This document shows positions 28,167 to 34,471 of a stretch of DNA of 34,471 nt, in pieces. The DNA lies in IMG/VR virus record IMGVR_UViG_3300044814_000051, positions 1 to 34,471 of that record; one strand, given 5' to 3'. The stretch is from a virus. Below the pieces are notes generated by a model. That model made no database searches and was not told the DNA's origin. It saw only the letters and a program-made list of their open reading frames with translations. Position 1 is the stretch's first letter; every line of letters starts with the position of its first letter. A program made the position numbers and the translations under genes.

Positions 28167-29374
28167 CAGGCATCGACCTCCACGAAGCCCCTGCTATCAG
28201 ATACAGCCGTAAACCCTTGCACGTCAGGCAGGAAGGACGCCCGCTGACTTACACTCCCGGTCTCAGTCAGCTTATGCAGCCGCAGCAGCCCGGTAGCGGT
28301 GAAGATATCAGTGCCGTAGGCCCCGTTGCCGTACCCGCCGCCTCCGTAAACCCCGCCTCCGAACGTGGCTACCGTCAGCCTGCGCAGGTGCAGCGAGCCG
28401 GTACCGGTGAAGACCTCAGAGCCCGTGCCAGACTCAGTGAGCTTCCTCGGCTTCAGCGAGCCGGTACCGGTGAAGACCTCGGCTGCGGTACCTGCTGCAG
28501 CCAGCTTGCGGAGAACCAGGCCGCCAGAGCAGGAGACTGACTGGGCTGCCCCTGCCATGCTGAACTTGCGCAGGCTCAGGCTACCGGTACTGGTAAACGA
28601 CTGAGCCGTGCCAGACATACTCAGCTTGCGCAGTGACAGCGACCCGAACGACGATCCAGCCGTAGCCGCTATACCGCTGCCCGACTCAGCCAGCTTGTGC
28701 AAGGTCAAGCCGCCGAAACAGGTGAACGTCTCGGTGCCTGTGCCAGACTCCGTCAGCTTACGCAGAGACAACGAGCCAGTAGAGGCAAATACTTCTGAGC
28801 CAGTGCCAGCTTCAGCCAGCTTTCTGAATGCCAGCGAGCCAGTAGAAGCGAAAATCTCCGAACTAGTGCCCGCCTCGATCAGCTTACGAGAGGACAACGA
28901 ACCTGTACTGGCGAAAACCTCAGTTGCAGAACCTACTTCAGTAAGTTTGTGCAAACTCAGTGACCCTATACTGGTAAACGCCTCCGAGCCAGTACCAGAC
29001 TCCGTCAGCTTACGCAGAGACAGCGAGCCGGTAGAGGCGAAGATCTCCGACCCGGTACCTGCTTCGATCAGTCTCTTTACTGCCAGCGATCCGGTGGAAG
29101 CAAAGATCTCGGAAACAGTGCCTGCTTCAGTAAGCTTGCGCAGAGACAGGCTGCCCGAGCAGGTAAACGTCTCAGCTGCGGTCCCGGACTCAGTGAGCTT
29201 CTTCAGGCGCAGCGAGCCGGTGCTGGTAATCGCCCCGCCAGACGACGGCAGTGCGACAGCGTCGAACAGGATGACCCCGGCCTGGCCGTCTGGCCAAGGG
29301 AAGACGGGAACCTGCGCCTGCGAGGCCCCGATGACCTTGACTACGCTGCCGTCCAGCGGGAGCACTACAGCCAT
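28166..29374 (-). CDS. Repeat-built tail fibre protein
   Basis: 402 residues from the ATG at 29374, chosen because GAGG is 5 nt upstream and it follows the previous stop by 7 nt; open frame further upstream only mirrors the glycine-rich gene. A 45-residue N-terminal domain (MAVVLPLDGSVVKVIGASQ, VPVFPWPDGQAGVILFDAVAL) probably anchors the fibre. Then about 15 copies of the 21-residue repeat follow (core GSLSLRKLTESGT), interrupted by a Gly/Tyr stretch GGGVYGGGGYGNGAYG, and a short C-terminus. Its repeats are the same family as those of the 24819-28166 protein, so the two probably arose by duplication and form related shafts. Confidence 0.75.
   Translation of the reverse strand: MAVVLPLDGSVVKVIGASQAQVPVFPWPDGQAGVILFDAVALPSSGGAITSTGSLRLKKLTESGTAAETFTCSGSLSLRKLTEAGTVSEIFASTGSLAVKRLIEAGTGSEIFASTGSLSLRKLTESGTGSEAFTSIGSLSLHKLTEVGSATEVFASTGSLSSRKLIEAGTSSEIFASTGSLAFRKLAEAGTGSEVFASTGSLSLRKLTESGTGTETFTCFGGLTLHKLAESGSGIAATAGSSFGSLSLRKLSMSGTAQSFTSTGSLSLRKFSMAGAAQSVSCSGGLVLRKLAAAGTAAEVFTGTGSLKPRKLTESGTGSEVFTGTGSLHLRRLTVATFGGGVYGGGGYGNGAYGTDIFTATGLLRLHKLTETGSVSQRASFLPDVQGFTAVSDSRGFVEVDA
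28250..29240 (-). repeat. Second array of 63-bp repeats (21-residue unit)
   Basis: About 15 units of the same family as at 24960-25950, here mostly of the SEIFASTGSLSLRKLTEAG type, with some stretches nearly identical at DNA level between units. The units are coding throughout, and no spacer/repeat alternation of CRISPR type is present. Confidence 0.85.
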
Positions 29375-29381
29375 GGTCACC

Positions 29382-30281
29382 TCACCAGCACGTGAAGATA
29401 ACAAGCCCGTTGCCGCCGTAGCCGCCAGCGCCACCGGTAGAGCCCCCGCCGCCTCCGCCGCCTCCGCAGCCGATGGCACCGTTCCCCCCGGCCCCGCCGG
29501 TTCCGGCGAAGTTACCCCCTCCGCCGCAGCCTGCGGTGAAAAGCAGCGGGACCCTGACCGCCCACCCGTCAGAGCCGCGCCCTCCGGCAGCGACACCTCC
29601 GGCACAGGCGGGATATACCCCAGCCTGGACAACAAGACCCCCTCCGGCCCCGTTCGCGCTGCCCGTCGTACCGCCCCCTCCGGCCCCGGACATGGTGATC
29701 CCGCCAACAACGGCATTAGCACCACCGACAGTGGCATTCCCGGTAGCGCCTGCCACGCCGATCAACGCGGAAAGGTTGCCCAGGTTAGCCAGGCAGAGGA
29801 CGCCTGCACTAAGGCCAGCAACCCCGCCGTTATTGCCAGCGGCCCCGCCAGTCGTCGCCGTGCCGGCCAGCCCGCCGCCGATGCCGCTGCCCGGCTGCCC
29901 GGAAGCCGTCACCACAGCCAGCGGGTTAGGTGCCGCCCCTGCCGCAGTCGGAACAGTGGAAACGTACGACACACCGCCAGCCGTACCTACCCCGCCTGCC
30001 GCAGCCCCGGCACCGCCAGGGGCCACCCACACGTACAAGGTGTCCGGGAGGAAGGCTGCCGCCACGGTGAATACCGAGACACCGCCGTTCGAGCCGCCAG
30101 CACCGCCGCCTGCCTGCGTCGCGCCGCCAGCCGAGAAGCCACCCCCGCCTCCGCCTGCCCCGGGGATACACAGGATGCTGAGCATCCGGGCATAACGCGG
30201 CTTCGACCACGGCTGAGAATCGCCGGTGTAGTTGAAAACCTGCTGTGCCGCCCCGGCGTCAGCAAGCCCGAAAACGTCCAT
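29382..30281 (-). CDS. Glycine-rich tail fibre tip protein
   Basis: 299 residues, about a third Gly. After a 40-residue N-terminus (VFNYTGDSQPWSKPRYARMLSILCIPGAG) the sequence runs in Gly-rich loops and ends with poly-Gly blocks and GGYGGNGLVIFTCW. This end (GGxGGxGLVIITxW-like) is typical of phage tail proteins with polyglycine-II-type packed tips, such as those related to T-even adhesin gp38. A receptor-binding or tip-assembly role is likely. It is the third of five contiguous adhesin-type genes. Confidence 0.7.
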   Translation of the reverse strand: MDVFGLADAGAAQQVFNYTGDSQPWSKPRYARMLSILCIPGAGGGGGGFSAGGATQAGGGAGGSNGGVSVFTVAAAFLPDTLYVWVAPGGAGAAAGGVGTAGGVSYVSTVPTAAGAAPNPLAVVTASGQPGSGIGGGLAGTATTGGAAGNNGGVAGLSAGVLCLANLGNLSALIGVAGATGNATVGGANAVVGGITMSGAGGGGTTGSANGAGGGLVVQAGVYPACAGGVAAGGRGSDGWAVRVPLLFTAGCGGGGNFAGTGGAGGNGAIGCGGGGGGGGSTGGAGGYGGNGLVIFTCW

Positions 30282-30283
30282 CC

Positions 30284-30721
30284 CTAGTAATCACCGCCAA
30301 TGCAGGAGACAACATACCCGGCCGCCACCGTCGTGCCGAGCACCACGTTGACCTTAAAGCCAGTAGGAATAGCGAAGTTCAGGTTCAGTTCAGCACTCTG
30401 CAATGCGGCGACCGCGCTAATCGTCGTGGCGGGAAGCGTCAGCTCAGAGATCATGGCGTTGTTCGCTACCGTCGCGTTCGTACTCCCGTTGTTCAGGAAC
30501 ACCCGCAGCACGGAAGCGATGTTGGTACCAACCGGGCGGGCGATCAGCCGCTGAAGATACGAGCCGTTCGTCCCTGCCGTGAAAACAGTCAAAACAGTTC
30601 CGGTGCCGTCATAGGCGGTGTTCTGCGTCTTCAGCGGCCCTGCCGTACCGCCGTTGCCGTCAGCAGCTCCCCACGCCACATCCGGAACCAGGGTGAAAAT
30701 CGGGTTGGTGTTCTGTGCCAT
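30284..30721 (-). CDS. Conserved tail-tip-associated protein
   Basis: 145 residues; the ATG at 30721 has AGGAG 6 nt upstream and is preferred to the GTG one codon earlier. Beta-rich: YDGTGTVLTVFTAGTNGSYLQRLIARPVGTNIASVLRVFLNNGSTN, then LPATTISAVAALQSAELNLNFAIPTGFKVNVVLGTTVAAGYVVSCIGGDY. This is a recurrent small phage protein (R.F.NNG...LPA...P.G....V.lGt.vAaG....gGdY) usually next to fibre genes. The exact role is not known to me. Confidence 0.65.
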   Translation of the reverse strand: MAQNTNPIFTLVPDVAWGAADGNGGTAGPLKTQNTAYDGTGTVLTVFTAGTNGSYLQRLIARPVGTNIASVLRVFLNNGSTNATVANNAMISELTLPATTISAVAALQSAELNLNFAIPTGFKVNVVLGTTVAAGYVVSCIGGDY

Positions 30722-30730
30722 CACTGGCTC

Positions 30731-32725
30731 CTAACTCATCACGAACGCAGGCAGGTTGGAAAGTGCCCCGGCACCGGACGGCGTAATAGGCGTCGGCAGG
30801 GCCGTGTAAGACCCGGCCACGTTGTAAAACCCCGACAGGAGATTTGCCGATGTAAGTCCAAGGTTAGTATTAGCGCCAGCACTAACCGAACCTGCAGCGG
30901 CAAAAGTAGGACAGGTGGTCATCGCTCCTATAACCAGGCCAACCCGGTACAACGTTCCGACTGTTACCGCTAGCGGAGTACTAAGCGCTGCTGCCCGTAC
31001 TGCTGCTGTCATCATGTTGGTACTCTGATCAGTCGAGCACGACCCGAGCAGTACCCCGGCCATTGAGTAAATGCCAAGGAACGCATTAGTCAAGCCTGCG
31101 CCAGCAATAGACACAATGTAATTGATATTGTTTATGTTTCCGGCGGCTGGTGTCTTGAATGTCCAGAACAGCAAACGCCCGGCATACGTAGCTGCTACGT
31201 ACGTAGCAGTAGTAGCAGCCAAAGCCGGGTTGACTGTCCACCCGATAACCCCCAGATCAGACGGCTGAAGGCTGCCACTGCCCCCTCCCACGCCGCTGAC
31301 CGCAGTACTGACAAACTGCGTCGTCGCCAGCTTAGTGGAGTTGTCACCCGCCGTCTGCGTCGGTGCGGTCGGACCACCCAGGAGCCCGGCGTTGGTCAGC
31401 GGGGCGAACAATGCCGGGTTGGTGTCCAGGTTAACCCAGGCAGCACCAGTGTAGACAGACAACAGGTCACCGGCTACCGGAGTGACGTACACGCCGGTCG
31501 ATACCGTGTAGTTGACGTAATTACGAACGGATATCTGCGCCTGGTTAGCTGTAGGAACAATACAACTGGTCCTTGCCCCACCCGCCGAGAGGTTATCGAA
31601 CGTGACCACCCCGGGCCTGTTAGAAGCGGACCCAGTGATAACGAACGTGCCAAGAACATAGCCGCCGTTCACGGTATTCTGGACATTAGTTGCATTGAAG
31701 TTCTTGAAGTGCCAGATACCTCCGTAGATATTAGCTATGACATTGCCTGAATTCAGGTTGCCTGTCTTTATCTCGACATCCTCGAATGACACGGGCACCG
31801 GAGTAAAGCCACTGACAGTTGTCAGGAACTGGTTACAGCTCTGCGACTGAACATTCCGGATAGAGCACTGCGACCCGGGATTCATGTAGAAGTCAGAGAA
31901 GTTATTTGCCGGCTGCGCGCCGTCTAGGGAAAGACTGGAGGCATTAATCTTGTAACCATAGTAGAACCCGGCGGCATCAATGCCGAGTCCTACGTGATCA
32001 TAGTTGTTGGCGAACGTCCCGTTACCAAACACAAAGCCGTTCACCGAATTGCCTGTGGACGCCCAGTTCCCTGGATACTGAGCCCCGCTCAGGTTGACGT
32101 TGACCAGGACAGTACCGTCAACCTGAGCCGAGGCATTTCCGGCCAGCGAGAAGTAAGTGATGGCATTGGTAGCCTTGATCCAGATGTTCTCGAACTTGTT
32201 CCCGGTCGTGCTCCGTGCCGAGCTGGCCGCGACGTAGTCAAGCCTGATCGCGTCCTGCATCTGCTCGGTAGTATCACCCTGAATATAGAAATCCCGGAAT
32301 ACCCCGTTGGCCGCACCGTTGATGAACAGGCAGGCCTTAGTGAACCCAGTTCCGGAGGGCATAAGCCGCGACTGCTGGCCATCCCCGAAGAAGGTAAATC
32401 CCTGAGTCGACACAATGTTCAGGTCGGCGGTTACCTTGTATATCCCGGTCGGCAGATAGACCGGGGCGATAGGAGCACGGATCGTGGTAGCCGGGTTAGC
32501 TGCTCCGGTAGCGGCGGCAATAGCCGCGTTAATCGCCGCTGTATCGTCATGAATTCCGTTGCCTATAGCCCCGTACTTCGGGTCTTTCACGTTGATAACG
32601 TCAGAAATACCGTTCACCTGGGCGGCGGACCCGTCAGCGTTATGCGCGGCCAGCAGCCACGCGTTGAGCTGCGTACCCCAGCTATTGGCACTGCCGCCGA
32701 CCGTGGGAAGCGAAGGCGTAGTCAT
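30731..32725 (-). CDS. Tail spike with pectate-lyase-like beta-helix
   Basis: 664 residues; GGAGGAG lies about 7 nt before the ATG. After an N-terminal anchor (SLPTVGGSANSWGTQLNAWLL) comes the hallmark VINVKDPKYGAIGNGIHDDTAAINAAIAAA...PVYLPTGIYKVTADLNI of pectate-lyase-superfamily spikes, then a right-handed beta-helix to about residue 420. A linker (AWVNLDTNPALFAPLTNAGLLGGPTAPTQTAGDNSTKLATTQFV, a common tail-fibre segment) follows, then a C-terminal beta domain (about 510-664). Such spikes bind and often cut surface polysaccharide; catalytic residues cannot be identified by eye. It lies near the capsid gene. Confidence 0.85.
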   Translation of the reverse strand: MTTPSLPTVGGSANSWGTQLNAWLLAAHNADGSAAQVNGISDVINVKDPKYGAIGNGIHDDTAAINAAIAAATGAANPATTIRAPIAPVYLPTGIYKVTADLNIVSTQGFTFFGDGQQSRLMPSGTGFTKACLFINGAANGVFRDFYIQGDTTEQMQDAIRLDYVAASSARSTTGNKFENIWIKATNAITYFSLAGNASAQVDGTVLVNVNLSGAQYPGNWASTGNSVNGFVFGNGTFANNYDHVGLGIDAAGFYYGYKINASSLSLDGAQPANNFSDFYMNPGSQCSIRNVQSQSCNQFLTTVSGFTPVPVSFEDVEIKTGNLNSGNVIANIYGGIWHFKNFNATNVQNTVNGGYVLGTFVITGSASNRPGVVTFDNLSAGGARTSCIVPTANQAQISVRNYVNYTVSTGVYVTPVAGDLLSVYTGAAWVNLDTNPALFAPLTNAGLLGGPTAPTQTAGDNSTKLATTQFVSTAVSGVGGGSGSLQPSDLGVIGWTVNPALAATTATYVAATYAGRLLFWTFKTPAAGNINNINYIVSIAGAGLTNAFLGIYSMAGVLLGSCSTDQSTNMMTAAVRAAALSTPLAVTVGTLYRVGLVIGAMTTCPTFAAAGSVSAGANTNLGLTSANLLSGFYNVAGSYTALPTPITPSGAGALSNLPAFVMS

Positions 32726-32766
32726 GTCTCAGCTCCTCCAGGACGGTTTCCTACGCGGTGAGCCCC

Positions 32767-33195
32767 TTACTGTTCAGGCATCACGATCGTGAAGGCCGAG
32801 CAGCTCACCGTCGCTCCCAGGCTGATCGCGAGGGAGTTCAGGTTCAGGTCCGCACCAGAGGTGCCCACCGACCCGTACGCGTGCACCGTGGTCCCGTTGG
32901 ACGCCTCCAGCGTGAAGTACCCGGCGGTACCAGACGCCGCAGCGGTAGCATTGGTGATCGCGTTAGCGGTCGCCGTCACCAGGCGTGATCCTGCTGTACC
33001 GGAGGCCACGGCCGGGGTAATGAAAGCGGTCGCATTCAGCACCAGGTCAGCCAGCAACGTGCCGGTAATCGCGGAGTTCGCATCAGTCGGCTGCGCCCCG
33101 GTGTAAATCTTCAGGTGCCCGGTGTTGAGCAGCCCGGTCACCGCGTTCACCGCAGCGATTACCGCAGCGTCACTGAACATCGGGCTGTTAGCCAT
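32767..33195 (-). CDS. Small phage structural protein
   Basis: 142 residues. VIAAVNAVTGLLNTGHLKIYTGAQPTDANSAITGTLLADLVLN..AF, SGTAGYFTLEASNGTTVHAYGSVGTSGADLNLNSLAISLGATVSCSAFTIVMPEQ match a recurrent phage protein seen near capsid and fibre genes (LDGG..LrIYtG..P...lLA.l.l...AF....G.A..fR...dGt.v..GsVg..gaDl.l....i..G..V...sftit.P). It is probably a virion component; decoration or adaptor role unresolved. The ATG overlaps the end of the 33188-33334 gene by 8 nt. Confidence 0.65.
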   Translation of the reverse strand: MANSPMFSDAAVIAAVNAVTGLLNTGHLKIYTGAQPTDANSAITGTLLADLVLNATAFITPAVASGTAGSRLVTATANAITNATAAASGTAGYFTLEASNGTTVHAYGSVGTSGADLNLNSLAISLGATVSCSAFTIVMPEQ

Positions 33196-33334
33196 CCGAA
33201 TCGTCCTCCTGCTGCAGGGCCGCGATCAACGGGAGGGTGATACCGCCACTGCACGTTATCGCAGATGGCGCTACTTCCTGCCCGGCCTCGCCGTGGCCCT
33301 CGTCGCTGTCCTGCACGTACTTGTCATCTGTCAT
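33188..33334 (-). CDS. Very small acidic protein after the capsid gene
   Basis: 48 residues. The ATG has AAGGAG 6 nt upstream, a near-ideal SD, and the TAA overlaps the next start by 8 nt. It begins MTDDKYVQDSDEGHGEAGQEV and ends ITLPLIAALQQEDDSDG: acidic ends around a short hydrophobic core. No family is recognised; tight coupling to the structural gene downstream supports it as a real head-module gene. Confidence 0.6.
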   Translation of the reverse strand: MTDDKYVQDSDEGHGEAGQEVAPSAITCSGGITLPLIAALQQEDDSDG

Positions 33335-33355
33335 TTCCGGCTCCTTTCCGGTAGA

Positions 33356-33395
33356 CCGGGCGGGCACGGGCTCCAGGCCTCTTGCACCCGCCCGG
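33356..33395 (-). terminator. GC-rich hairpin downstream of the capsid gene
   Basis: CCGGGCGGG / CCCGCCCGG (33356-33364, 33387-33395), a perfect 9-bp stem with a 22-nt loop, 7 nt after the capsid stop. There is no T-run on the minus strand, so it is more likely a partial attenuator or mRNA 3'-end stabiliser than a full terminator. It would keep capsid expression above that of the fibre genes. Confidence 0.5.
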
Positions 33396-33402
33396 GGATC
33401 TG

Positions 33403-34365
33403 TCAGGCTCCGGAGTACTCCAGCACGGACCAGGCCTGCGGGAAGCCGGTGTGGTAACCGCGCCGCGAGCGGTACATCAGCTCGATGGTGTCCTTGCCCG
33501 GCAGCCGTTCCTGCTTCGTCTCAGGACCAGAGCGGACACCGAGGATCAGGTGATCGCGGTTGCCGATGAACATCAGCGGGTTACCAGTGGGAGAGCTGGA
33601 CGGCACTCCGCCGGTCGCCACGCGGGCACCCAGCGACCAGAAGACCGGGGTATCCACGATCGACGGCACCTCGCGGGCGGTCGCCTCTTCTGTATAACCG
33701 GTGACGGTCGTCAGCCCTGCCGCGTCCCGGAACATCGGCTGCCCGGTGGTCGACAGGACATTGCGCAAGAGGCGCTTGAACCTGGGATGCGCGATCACGA
33801 CACTGCGGGACTCGCTGAAGAACCGCGACTCCTGGTAGAGACCGAACGCGGTCATCAGCGTGGAATAGCCGCCGGAACCGGTCAGCGTGGACACGGTAGC
33901 GTAGTTGGCGTTGGCGGTGTAGCCCGCGCCCGTGTCGCTGGTGGTGACCGCTGAGTAAAGCGAGGTAAACGGGGTCGCCGTCTCCCGCACGCCCGCACCG
34001 GTAGCGCCCAGGCAGGCATTGTCCAGGTGGATCGCGTACGACCCGGCCCAGTCAGCGCCACGGGTGCTGATCACGTCGATGATCCCGGCCAGGTCTGAGA
34101 GGTCCTCGTCCGTCAGCGGGACACCCTGGGCGAACTTGCTCGCCTGCAGAGTCACCTCGTCGTCAGTGGAGGTGTCGTCCGTGTACGCAGTGTTCCTGGC
34201 GGTGACCGTGGAGCCGACCCCGCCGGAACGCGGAACGGCGCGGGCATTGGTACCCATGAGAGCGCGGCGGGCGCAGAACTCTACTGCCGATGACTGCACA
34301 ATCCTGGTAATGACACCGGAGTCCATTTCAATGGGAATCCAGTTGTCCTCCGCGCGGTATGCCAC
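33403..34365 (-). CDS. Major capsid protein (HK97 fold)
   Basis: 320 residues from a GTG with AAGGA about 12 nt upstream. The sequence follows the HK97-type plan: N-arm (EDNWIPIEMDSGVITRIVQSSAVEFCARRALMGTNARAVPRSG), E-loop/P-domain strands (VTLQASKFAQGVPLTDEDLSDLAGIIDVISTRGADWAGSYAIHLDNACLG), then ESRSVVIAHPRFKRLLRNVLSTTGQPMF and a C-terminal FIGNRDHLILGVRSGPETKQERL...YHTGFPQAWSVLEYSG. It forms the icosahedral shell. No maturation protease is visible. If the window is circular, it directly follows scaffold and the small Cys-rich gene, as expected. Confidence 0.9.
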   Translation of the reverse strand: MAYRAEDNWIPIEMDSGVITRIVQSSAVEFCARRALMGTNARAVPRSGGVGSTVTARNTAYTDDTSTDDEVTLQASKFAQGVPLTDEDLSDLAGIIDVISTRGADWAGSYAIHLDNACLGATGAGVRETATPFTSLYSAVTTSDTGAGYTANANYATVSTLTGSGGYSTLMTAFGLYQESRFFSESRSVVIAHPRFKRLLRNVLSTTGQPMFRDAAGLTTVTGYTEEATAREVPSIVDTPVFWSLGARVATGGVPSSSPTGNPLMFIGNRDHLILGVRSGPETKQERLPGKDTIELMYRSRRGYHTGFPQAWSVLEYSGA

Positions 34366-34446
34366 GGAGCCTCACATCCTTCCGTTCGAGCTTTGTATCA
34401 CAGTTAGCCGTCACGGCTAGATCGCCTCACGCGGTCTGAACTCGTA

Positions 34447-34471
34447 CTATCGGATAATCTGCATCGCGAGC
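34447..34471 (-). other. Probable last 8 codons of the gene cut at base 1
   Basis: If base 34471 is joined to base 1, the frame of the 1-170 gene continues here as LLAMQIIR and ends at TAG (34449-34447), 81 nt before the capsid start. Bases 34366-34446 hold only the capsid ribosome-binding site; nothing else is seen there. Confidence 0.45.

Noticed and set aside
28250-29240. Regular repeats that could suggest a CRISPR array
   Set aside because: The whole period is coding and diverged, without unique spacers between identical repeats.
28608-30287. Plus-strand frame of 559 codons opposite repeat and glycine-rich genes
   Set aside because: Antisense shadow that changes character exactly where the minus genes change; no SD.
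1-34471. tRNA genes, integrase/attachment site
   Set aside because: No cloverleaf-type sequence with a T-loop was noticed, and no recombinase motif is present in any translated gene.

Overview
The window reads as the genome of a tailed siphovirus-like bacteriophage of an actinobacterial host. The DNA is GC-rich with strong G/C at third codon positions, GTG starts are frequent, and genes are packed with GTGA/ATGA stop-start overlaps. The structural proteins, the small zinc-motif proteins and the ribbon-helix-helix proteins are of the kinds common in Streptomyces and other actinophages. I see no integrase, DNA polymerase, primase, tRNA or CRISPR array, and no recognisable endolysin.

Layout, following the minus strand, which carries almost all genes: small terminase (6691) > small gene (6050) > terminator > large terminase (5521) > two-TM protein > portal (2920) > two small proteins > scaffold (817) > small Cys-rich protein running off base 1. 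The next expected gene, the major capsid protein, lies at the other end of the window (34365). The order therefore makes sense if bases 34471 and 1 are joined, and the cut gene reads through that join in frame. I treat the window as a probable complete circular or circularly permuted genome opened inside the head operon. After the capsid gene comes an unusually placed cassette of receptor-binding genes (33334-24819): a beta-helix spike, a glycine-rich tip, and two proteins built from about 30 copies of a 21-residue repeat. Then follow connector, stopper, a neck protein fused to an ADP-ribosyltransferase, tail terminator, major tail protein, chaperone pair, a short repeat-built tape measure, distal tail and tail-tip proteins, an HNH endonuclease, and three consecutive glycosyltransferase genes ending at 10764.

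The early/control region (about 5.7-10.7 kb) has genes on both strands. It holds a winged-helix putative replication initiator with three palindromic repeats inside its own gene (candidate origin), a RecA-fold ATPase, two ribbon-helix-helix regulators, a SWIM-type zinc-finger protein, small zinc proteins, several TTGACA promoters, and three strong hairpins.

The most notable features are: (1) an apparent R-S-E class ADP-ribosyltransferase domain fused to an HK97-gp10-like neck protein, with a frame break downstream; (2) a large-terminase ORF expanded by about 270 codons, with an opposite-strand gene and its own promoter lying inside the expansion; (3) the in-gene palindromic iterons; (4) the 21-residue repeat fibres; (5) a three-gene glycosyltransferase cassette in a genome without visible lysis genes.
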